Notes under the pieces: generated by a model
What the model saw: only the letters and a program-made list of their open reading frames with translations
Databases searched by the model: none
What the model was told of the DNA's origin: nothing
Shown: piece after piece, positions 55,200 through 64,000 of the stretch
Layout: each line of letters starts with the position of its first letter
How positions within the stretch are numbered: the stretch's first letter is position 1
Translations under genes and position numbers: made by a program
NCBI GenBank assembly: GCA_009193035.1
Contig: SWDT01000025.1
Span: 186,001 to 250,000 of the forward strand
From: Halicephalobus mephisto
Lineage: Eukaryota; Nematoda; Chromadorea; Rhabditida; Panagrolaimidae
Length of the DNA: 64,000 nt
Direction: 5' to 3'

Positions 55200-56460
55200 T
55201 GTTTTGAATTTAAACTTTTTCGAATTAAAATTTTTCTGAAAATTAAAAGTTTTAAAATTCTTTGAAAATTTCTAAAAAATTCTGGAAATTTTTTAAATTT
55301 TGAAGGAATTTTTTGGAGATTTTCAGAATCCAGTGAAATGTTTAGAATTTTTCAAAAAACTCTAAGATTCTTAAAAATTTAAAAATCCAGTATGAAATTC
55401 AGAATTTAAAAATTTCTAAAAAAATCTGGAAATTTTCGAAATTCATTGAAAAGTTCAAAATTCTTCATAAACCTCTAAGAAGATTCTTAAAAATTTCAGA
55501 ATCCAGTAGGAAATTCAAAATTTGAAAATTTCTAAAAAATTCTGGAAATTTTTTAAATTCATTGAAAAGTTCAAAATTCTTCATAAACCTCTAAGAAGAT
55601 TCTGAAAGCCCCTAAAAATTCCAGAATCCTCGATAAATCTCTAAGAAGATTCTGAAGATTCTTAAAAATTTAAAAATCCAGTAGGAAATTCAGAATTTAA
55701 AAATTTCTAAAAAATTCTGGAAATTTTCGGAATTCATTGAAAAGTTCCAAAATCGTAAAGAATATCATAAAAACTCCTGGGATCTTCTGGAGACTTAAAA
55801 TTTCAAAGAATCTCCTGAAGCTATCTAGGGTCTCATAAAATCTCCTAAATTCTTCTAAAATCTTATTAAATTTTTTGAAGACTTCTAGAATCTCCTGAAT
55901 TCTAGAATTTCATAAAAACTTCTGAAGACTTTTAGAATCTCATTTAAATTTTATATAAACTTCCAAAATTTTATCAAATTTCTCGAAGACTTCCAAAATC
56001 TCTTGAATTCTAGAATTTCATAAAAACTTCAAAATTCTCCCAAAATCTCACTTGAATTTTATATAAACTTCCAAAATTTCACCAAATCTCTTGAAGACTT
56101 CTAGAATCTTCTAAAGCCTTCGAAAACCTCAAAAAACTTAAAAATAATTTTTAATTTCTACAATCTTCAAAAATCCACATTAAAAAATTCCAAAAAACCA
56201 CCAATTTCCATTTTTTAAAAATAAAATTCCATATTTTTCCAAAATTAAAAAATTCCACATTTTTAAAATTAAAACATTTCAAAAAATTCCACATTTTTAA
56301 AATTAAAACTTTCTAAAAATTCCACATTTTTAAAATTAAAACATTTCAAAAAATTCCACATTTTTCCAAAATTAAAACATTTCAAAAAATTCCACATTTT
56401 TAAAATTAAAACATTTCTAAAAATCCAGTTTCTACAATAATCCTTAAAAAATCAATTTTC
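55200..56460. repeat. Degenerate repeats of the AATTTCTAGAATCTTC type
   Basis: Many diverged copies of TCTGGAAATTTTC, TTCATAAACCTCTAAGAAGA and CTTCTAGAATCTCCTGAATT; from 56220, seven copies of ATTCCACATTTTTAAAATTA. Similar sequence fills 8280-8800 and 49000-49500. From 56460 to 56895 the DNA is of mixed composition and probably the 3' flank of the helicase gene; no gene found. Confidence 0.65.
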
Positions 56461-56895
56461 CTCCCATCTTCAAGACTACTCATTTCCTCTACGAAAAAAA
56501 AAATTATTGTGCAAACATTTTATAAAATCAAAAAAAAAATCCTAAAAACCAGACTAGTAAATCATTCATTTCAACCAGACAAGAACTACAGCTGAGAGCT
56601 TTCTTCCTTGACGTCTTTCATCTCAAATCGTACACCATCAAAAATAAAGACAGAAAAAAAGAAACTAAAACACTAAAAACTGCGCAACAGACTAAAACGA
56701 TATTGCTCTTCTTGACATTGGCCAACAAAAGTGAAACAAAAAAAACCATGTGAGAAAACCGGGATGACACGCCCGTCCGCGTGATTCTTTATGGATCAAT
56801 TTTAGCCGGACAACCGGTCCAAAAAAACTTCTTATCGATAATCAACAATTTAAAAAATCTTTAATAAACAAAACTCAACAATCATTACGAAAAAA

Positions 56896-59800
56896 TCATT
56901 TTCTTCTTTTTCCTTTCAAACGATTTTCCAATACTTTATCTCGTTTAGCTTCACGAAATTCCTCATCATCTGGTCTGAAAAAATCTTGTCATTAAGAAAA
57001 ATCACTTTCTAATCATTTGACGTTCATCGCTCGTTCCACCAGTTCAGATTCACCTGATTGCACAAAAACGAGTTGCAACCAAAAACCCGTTGTTGTTGGG
57101 AACTTGCCATTTTTGATTTCCAAATGCCTTAGGCATTCAAAAAATCAAAAATTTAATAATCATAATTCCAAATCCCTAAGGCATTCAAAAATCAAAACTT
57201 CAACATAGTTCAAAATACCTTAGACATTAAGAATTATGCTTATTTAAATTTCCAAATACCTAACGCATTCAAAAATCGTAAATTTAAACATATTTTAAAA
57301 TCAAACACTTACCCAAAACGAAATTTCTTAACTGCAATTTTACTAACATTTGTTAATTTATTAGTAAAATTAGATTTCTTTTTCTTCTTCTTTTTCGGTT
57401 CATCCTCATCTTCAACAATAGCTCTAATTTTCTTCAATTTTTTTGATCTTTTAATTTCTCTTGCTTGAAACGCTGCTTCTGCCATTGCTGCTCTATCTTC
57501 TGAACTCAATACTTCTTTTTCTTTTTTCTTTTTCATTTCTTTTTTAATTTTTTCATTTATTTCTTTTTTAATTTCTGATGGTTTTTTAATAAACTTTCTA
57601 TCAACTTTCTCATTTTCACCTGTTTTAATTCTTTTTTCAACTTTTGCCAATTTTTCTTCAGCTAATCTTATTTGATTATCCAATACAGCATCATTCTGAA
57701 CTTTTTCAATTGACGATTCTAATCCAGCAATTCTCTCTTTATAAGCTGTAATAACTTCCATAGCTATATTTCTTTGTTTAATTGTCGAATTCTTATTATA
57801 TTTAACAATATTCTTTAATAATTTTCTATCATCTTCTCCAATAAGCGAAATAGCTCTACCAGCTTTTCCAGCACGTGCAGTTCTTCCAACTCTATGAATA
57901 TATTGTTGAACATTTTGTGGCATATGCATATTGATAACCGTCAATACACCTTCAATATCAAGACCACGAGCTGCCAATTCAGTACATACAAGCACATCTA
58001 TTTCTTGTGTCTTAAATTTTTGAAGAGATTGAACACGAACTGTCTGAGATAAAGATCCATGAAGTTGAGCACATTTAATTCCAAGTAAACCAAGCAATAC
58101 ATGCATTCTAGCACAATCTTTTTTAGATTTCATAAAAATCATCGTATGATCAGGAAAATTACGAGTAACCAAAGCTAAAAAATACAAAAAATAAACACAA
58201 AAATCAATATTTCTATTCCAAACCAATAATCTCAATTCCAAAATTAAAAACATCCCAACATTGTTGAATCTATTTCTTCTTATTAAATACAGTTTCACAA
58301 ATTTTAAGTTCCCATTACCGTCCAAATTACACTACTGTAGATCCAATTATTACCTAATTTTATATATCAATTTTAAAAATTCCTGATATATCAAAATACT
58401 CCTAACCTAATAAATTCCAAAACTTAATCATCAATAAAAATAAAGAAATTTCACATAAAACTTATCTAAAAATTACAAAAAAAAGTATATCTTCATCATC
58501 GAAAATTATTAATTTTAACATTATTTTTAATTTCCAAACTAAAATTATCACTTATAGAACAAAAATATCCAAATCTAAAAACCACAATACAAAAAGTTAT
58601 AAAAAATTTAAAAAAATAAAACCAAGTATATTTTTAAAATACAAAAAACTCACCACAAACAGTTGCTTCTCTCATGTCTTCAGATCTAATTCTAACAAAT
58701 TCTTGACGAAGATTAGCAGCAGTTTGAGTATTTTCATTAATAAACAATCTTACAGGTTTATCAAGAGACAATTTAGCCAATTCTTCTATTTCATCTGTCA
58801 TAGTGGCAGAAAATAACATTGTTTGTCTAGATTTTGAACATAAACGAATAATTTCTTTCATTTGTTCACTAAAATTTTCATCTAACATTTTGTCTGCTTC
58901 ATCTAATACAAGTACTTCAACAAATTGCAATGAAAACGTTGAATTAGCTATATGATCAATTAATCTACCAGGTGTTGCAATAACAACATCTAATCCAAGT
59001 TTCAATGCTGCTTCTTGAGATTTTAAATCCAAACCACCTAAAAATAAAAACTTTTCATATTGATTTTCATTTAAAAATTATTTCCCAAAAATCAACATAA
59101 AAAGCAAATATAACCATTCCTTTTTGGTGCTTCTAGAATAAAGAGTGCTCATAAATTTATTGTATTTTCAATTTTTCTCGTCCACACACTAGTCCACGTC
59201 AGATCTCAAAATCCGGACTATTAAATTCCTTTCCAATCAATCTATATACTCCACACCTTTTTTTCTCTTATCAAAAATGGCCAGACATCCTTATTCCAAA
59301 TCAATTTCCCATACAACCAAAACTCTTCCTTCCATAACAAAGCCCTAATTTCCTCTTCTTTTTTCCTTACAATTCAAAACTACAATCCGGGTCAGTTGGA
59401 CTTAGGTCAACGTCCTTGACGCCGATTCCTCTATTCTAATGTCATATTTAGTTCTATCGATGACCATTTCTAATTTCCCCTATTTCATTTGTAACATTTT
59501 AAAAAACTTTATAATTTTTTTTCAGTTTAAAAAATCCACTCATGTTTGGGAAAAAAGAAAAAGAACGTCTAAAATGGAGTCTTTTCATCATATATGGTTT
59601 AACAAACACATTTGAACAATGGTGCCGAATTTTACTACCATTTTCACAATGGCAATTACGACCACGACCATCATTATTTGATAGTCTAATTCTCAATTCC
59701 ATAAGCAATGCATCCACTGTTTTTGGCAGTTTATTCATTGCTCATCTAATAGATACAATTGGTGGAAGATCAGCAGCTATTATATCAACAATAATCGTTG

Positions 59801-62800
59801 GAATATATCAAATATTCGTCGCACATATCCAGAATTATTACCTTTTCGGTTTATGGGGAACACTATTATTCTTCAATCATATGCCAACTATCGTCGAAGC
59901 ATTAATTGCTCAACTTGTTGGAGAAGACGGCGATGACAAAGAACGTTCAAGATTAATAATGAGATTAATAATACCCGCAAGTATTGCATTTGCAGCAGGT
60001 CCATACATGGCTGTCCAAATATTATATCTCATAACTCCATCATTATCATTGTCACAATCACTTTGCGGAATTCTCCACATATTAACAGTATTACCAATAA
60101 TATTCTTCGGTTTACCTGATCAAAATCAACAATCTAAAAAATTCCAAATCCCTACAGTTAGCACTTATTTCGAATTACTCAAAGAACCAAAATTTCTATG
60201 GACATTATTTTTCGTTATGGTAACCTAATTCTTCAAATAACTCTAATTACACCAATTTTTTCAGATCGTCACTGCTCCATACAGCGCATATGATCAAGTT
60301 TTACGTTCTCAATTATCCACTCAAATGCTTACAAGTCCCGGAGACATGGCTAAACTTGGTCTATTACTCGGAATATTCACTCTAGCTGTTAACATTTTCA
60401 TTCTTCCAAGACTTCAACAACGATTAGGACCTCAAGCATTACTTCTAGGCTCACTAATACTACTCTTCTTCTGCTACCTTTATCTCTCCTGGGTTCACGA
60501 TTACACATATCTATTATTCGGACTTCCATTCCAGGTCAGTTTTTACATTTTTACAATAATCCCTCTCTTTAAATCGGTCAATTCCAGATCATGGGCGTTT
60601 GTATCGCCAATGGATTACTCACAGCACAATTAATGGGTGATGTACCTAGATCACATATGGGAAAAGCAGCCGCATTAAATAGACTTGCTCAATTAGCAGC
60701 TTCAACAATGACTCCATTAATAGCCGGATATTACATCGACGTATCCGAAATGGCTATTCTTTGTTACACAAGTGCTGCAATAACACTACTCGGAATACCC
60801 ATTATCTTCTACAAAGGTGGATTCATGAGACAACATTTCACAAATCTACCTATTCGAACACATGACGATTAGATTTTTCTTTCCTTTAGATAAAAACTAA
60901 AAAATTCTAGTCCTATTATAGTAGATTTCTATTATTTTTTAGCTACTTTGCTTTATAAATCAGAATAAATCAATAAATTTCAAAGAATTCCGACCTGCAT
61001 TTTCACCTTTCTTCAAAAAAGTAAAATAATGGCCTGCATTTTTGCATCTTTTTTTATTCAAAATCCTGTTGTGCTTCTAAAAACAAGTTTCTTATCCAAA
61101 AATCCACAAAAAATCATCTACGCTCCAACCCGTTCTGGACAAATGATCAACCTTCTAGGATTTTAAAATTCATTCCTTCATTTACAATGACATATTCCAG
61201 GAGTTCCTTTATTTAACTTTTCAATTGTCCTTCATTTTTTTGTCCAACAAAAACCGGTCTCAAACAACATTGACCATATTTTTTTTCTTTCTCTCTTTCA
61301 GCGGTCAAACAAGCAACCAGAGTGCTTGTCGCTGGTTCACTCGATCCATTCGCTTTCTTCTTTAAGGCTTGCGATCACACTCTACTCAAGTTCTTTCTTC
61401 ATCGATAAAGCTGATTTTCCGAAAAAAGAATCAACAAAATTCTAACCCCCGAAAATTTTCTCTTTTCTCATCAAAAAATCCAAGGATCCCTTTCACTATA
61501 AGTGCGCGCCTCATTGATTGCCTCAGGGCACAAGACGTCCTATTTTCATTTCTTCGCGCAGCCGGTTTGCCGGATTTTCTCTATTGGTCAGTCTTCTACT
61601 AAAATACGTAACAAAAATCCCCAAACCATGGTCATTCGCGATTTTTATTCCATTTCTCCGAAATATCAATAATTTCGTCAAATTTTATCGACTTTTTTTC
61701 AGATGGCGCTCGATAAAAAACAACGGGTGATTGGCGTTCTTTGTGTTATTTACGGCATTTGGCATTTGGGAACTCAATGGACAACAACTTTGCTCTCATT
61801 TCTACAATGGGATACAACAGAAGTTTTAACAATCGTAGATTTGGGATATATCCAAGCTTTTGGATCTTTCTGTAATGCAATTGGAGCTTTAGCAATTGGA
61901 CAAATGACCGATAGTGTTGGACCAAAAGCTATGTTCTTATTTGCTACTGTAATGACAACTTTCTACTTCATGGGTCTTAGTATTGCCAGAACTTGGTTCC
62001 TTTTCTTAATGTTACAATTATTCCGTGTTGGTTACCAACTCGACAGTACTGCAGAAATGTACCTAGCCACAGTTACAACAGAAAGAGAAAGAACTGGAGC
62101 TTTAATGATTCTGACAATTCCCCAAGCTCTTGCTATGTTCTTTGGTCCTATGATCGCGTCCAAAGTAGCAGTTTATACAACTTTAAGAACTTCTCAATTC
62201 TTCTCCGGTATCGTTATGAGCGCTCTACTTGTTCCAGTAATTCTGTTCCTTCTTCCAACAACTCACTCTATTCCCAAATTAGCATCTGCCAGACTTCGTC
62301 CCCAAGATTACTGGCCAATGATAACCAGAAACGTTCCTCTCCGAGAAGGTCTAACTCTTCGTGGATTACTTGTTGCCGCCTACGTCTGTTACGAACTTAT
62401 TGCCAGAAACTATCTTCTCCGATCCTACATGAAAGGAGCTAGTGATTCTGCTGAAGTCTTGATTGTCATGGGAGCATCTCTTCTAATCACTCAATTCATC
62501 ATTTTACCCTTCTTACAAAGAAGATTCTCTCCAAAAACATTACTCCAAATCGCTATTATCGCTCTCATCGCTAGTTACGGAGGTGCCAATTTCACAACAA
62601 GTCTAAACCAATTCCTATTCATCACTGCTTTACAAACTGGGGCCTATGCAATCGCCTATGCAGAATCCTGTACTCAAATCACAAGGTAATTATTAAGCTT
62701 TCATTTTGGTTCTAAAACCAATTTTTCAGTTCTGTCGAAATGACTGACCTCGGAAAAGCTACTGGATTAGCATCCGTTGCTCAATGGCTTGTTCATTTCA

Positions 62801-64000
62801 TCATGCCAATTTACACATCACACTTGGTCACTCATTGGCACTACACCTACGCTTTCTACACTAGTGCTTTGATCATGATCGGTACTTTAGCCTACGTTAC
62901 CGTCGTTACAAAGCATTCTAACGCTAGGATGCGTACTCTATTACCTAGTATGACAATGGCTTAAAACCGTTGTTAGATTCCTACGGGATTTCATATTCTT
63001 TCGAAAAACTATCTGATATAGCTAATTTCATATTGTATAAAATTTGTTGTTTGATCGCCAAAATCAAAATGAATCAGTTTCAATCATCTATTGTAGAAAG
63101 CAAAAAACTAATTTTGTCACAAAACTGCAAAAAACCAAAGTAGTCAACATGACGATCTAATTTCGCATGACAATTACTTCATGATCACTATTTCCCAACT
63201 ATATTCTTTCTAGACAAATTTAAAAACTTCCAAATCAAGGTTTACAAGATATAAAATCCTCTATCTTTCCTCAAAAACTAATAATTATAAACTAAAATCT
63301 TAACAAATATTTCAAAAACCCACAACTAACACTAGTAATCCATTAACAACCCACAACTTATTGAATTTAAAATCAAAACCAACCTGCACAAAGACAAACT
63401 TCAACTCCAGTAAATTGTGCTAATTTTCTACTAACTTGAAATACTTGAATAGCCAATTCTCTTGTTGGAACAAGAACAAGAACTCTTGTTTGAGCTTTTT
63501 GTTTAGGTTTATATAATAAACGTTCCAAAATTGGTAACATAAAAGCAGCAGTTTTACCAGTACCAGTAGCGGAACATGCACAAATATCACGTCCAGCCAA
63601 ACCAACAGGAATACAAGCAGTTTGAATTGGTGTCGGATTACTATATCCACAAGCAGTAATGGCCTAAAAATCACTATTTAATTAAATACTACATCCAAAA
63701 AATACCTTCAAAATAGGTCTACTCAAATTCATTTCTTGAAAATTCAATGTTGTTTGTTTTCCAGCTGCTTCAACAATTTCATTAGAAGCTTCATCAAAAA
63801 ATTCGTTTACTTTTTGTTTATTTTTTGGAATTTTCATCGACTTATCTCTAACTTTATCTTCTGTTTCCACATGTTCTTGAATAAGAGAATCATCAGAATC
63901 ATATTCTAATCCATTAAACTTTTCTGCTGAAACATCTTCTTCTTCATCAACAATATCCATTTCTAGAGCCGATTTTAAACGATCTCTTTCTTTTTCAATA
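56896..64000 (-). CDS. DDX27: DEAD-box RNA helicase DDX27 (5' end beyond window)
   Basis: Nucleolar helicase of 60S ribosome biogenesis (yeast Drs1 type). Exons seen: from the window edge to 63706, 63663-63384, 59037-58654, 58174-57313 and 56974-56896, in phase. The visible start is acidic (MDIVDEEEDVSAEKFNG follows further open frame to the edge, so more N terminus is missing). Motifs: Q motif region GYSNPTPIQ, Walker A ATGTGKTAAF, PTRELAIQV, GGLDLKSQEAA across the large intron, ATPGRLIDH, VLDEADKML, LFSATMT, LHGSLSQTVR, AARGLDIEGV and HRVGRTARAGKAG. The C-terminal part is Lys/Glu coiled coil and ends in NRLKGKRRK, as in human DDX27. The intron 59038-63383 contains two transporter genes on the other strand. 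Confidence 0.95.
57115..57295. repeat. Four copies of CCTTAGGCATTCAAAAATC in helicase intron
   Basis: Units CAAATNCCTTAGGCATTCAA plus AAATCAAAA... at about 57120, 57170, 57210 (diverged: CCTTAGACATT) and 57250 in the last intron of the DDX27 gene. The open frame 57017-57208 is accidental. Confidence 0.7.
59542..60872 (+). CDS. Major facilitator superfamily transporter (nested, copy 1)
   Basis: Multi-pass membrane transporter; substrate unknown. Three exons (59542-60219, 60265-60534, 60588-60872) give about 410 residues. It begins KERLKWSLFIIYGLTNTFEQ, with TM1 followed by about eleven more hydrophobic segments. The loop 2-3 region reads HLIDTIGGRSAAIIS, the usual MFS D-x-x-G-R-x motif. Loop at residues 130-145 is acidic (GEDGDDKERSR). 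The second half has GIFTLAVNIFILPRLQQRLG and RSHMGKAAALNRLAQL. An AG acceptor (59525) lies 17 bp before the ATG. The gene is inside an intron of the minus-strand DDX27 gene and has a homologue next door at 61703. An AATAAA at 60964 may end it. Confidence 0.88.
60964..60969 (+). terminator. Polyadenylation-like AATAAA of nested transporter 1
   Basis: AATAAA 92 bp past the stop of the first nested transporter. The following gap to 61702 is of mixed composition with a CTTTCAG acceptor-like site near 61302 but no convincing exon. Confidence 0.45.
61703..62964 (+). CDS. Major facilitator superfamily transporter (nested, copy 2)
   Basis: Two exons (61703-62685, 62730-62964), about 405 residues, twelve predicted membrane segments. 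The N terminus KKQRVIGVLCVIYGIWHLGT lines up with copy 1, and the loop 2-3 motif is QMTDSVGPKAMFLF (Gly kept, Arg replaced by Pro-Lys). The loop in the middle has TTERERTGALM, where MFS proteins often have RxxxG. The C-terminal half contains ILPFLQRRFSPKTLLQIAI and MTDLGKATGLASVAQWLVH, parallel to copy 1. A TTTTTTTCAG acceptor abuts the ATG with no 5' UTR, as with a trans-spliced message. Substrate unknown; likely a tandem duplicate of copy 1, now well diverged. Confidence 0.88.

Noticed and set aside
58175..58325. N-terminal extension of the large helicase open frame (MDGNGNLKFVKLY).
   Set aside because: It is intron sequence; the family sequence resumes after the TTTTTTAG acceptor at 58175-58176.
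1..64000. Searched by eye for tRNA, rRNA, transposase or reverse transcriptase sequence.
   Set aside because: Nothing convincing seen; a covariance-model and profile search would be needed to exclude small RNAs.

Overview
The window looks like AT-rich chromosomal DNA of a rhabditid nematode, probably Caenorhabditis or a close relative. The evidence is: many 38-51 bp introns, 3' splice sites of the TTTTCAG type (often directly before a start codon, as in spliced-leader trans-splicing), the motif TACTGTAG/CTACAGTA scattered through non-coding DNA, and gene content matching nematode trhr-1, cye-1, trap-1, cogc-3, pgrn-1, rad-54 and a DDX27 helicase. From memory the C. elegans orthologues of most of these lie on chromosome I, so this is probably a syntenic piece of that chromosome. 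I found no rRNA, tRNA, CRISPR or intact transposon.

Layout. 1-3370: tandem-repeat desert. 3383-6164 (+): TRH-receptor-like GPCR. 7579-9072 (+): small one-pass membrane protein of unknown function, convergent with phosphoserine aminotransferase (9143-10434, -). 12039-12781 (+): unknown Pro/Tyr-rich protein, convergent with pyridoxal kinase (12825-13843, -). 14803-16186 (+): YRDC-type threonylcarbamoyl-AMP synthase, whose stop codon lies 3 bp from that of a convergent DEG/ENaC channel (16190-17964, -). 18356-22072 (-): six-exon nuclear C2H2 protein. 24362-27473 (+): cyclin E behind an E2F-rich promoter. It is followed on the same strand by a small membrane ORF (27709-27973), TRAP-alpha (27976-28922) and COG3 (29489-33401); this may be an operon-like cluster. 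33402-36610: repeats. 36611-39572 (+): alpha-type nicotinic receptor subunit. 40461-42449 (-): progranulin with four granulin repeats. 44026-47824 (+): RAD54. 48609-53084 (-): acidic one-pass membrane protein with an LC3-interacting-type motif at its N terminus, reminiscent of CCPG1/PBXIP1. 53085-56895: repeats. 56896-64000 (-): DDX27 DEAD-box helicase, whose 4.3-kb intron holds two complete major-facilitator transporter genes on the opposite strand (59542-60872 and 61703-62964).

The genes do not form one pathway; this is ordinary euchromatin with housekeeping, neuronal and cell-cycle genes. The intergenic DNA is built from local tandem duplications of 27-180 bp and from a few dispersed families, one carrying TTCGTGTCGGGACC and another AATTCCCGCGC. 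The points most worth checking are the LIR-bearing membrane protein, an apparent one-base frameshift in pyridoxal kinase, the altered pore motifs of the DEG/ENaC channel, the duplicated E2F promoter of cyclin E, the membrane-ORF/TRAP-alpha dicistronic arrangement and the nested transporter pair.

All exon models were built by eye from splice signals, reading phase and protein similarity; each listed multi-exon gene keeps phase across its introns unless stated.
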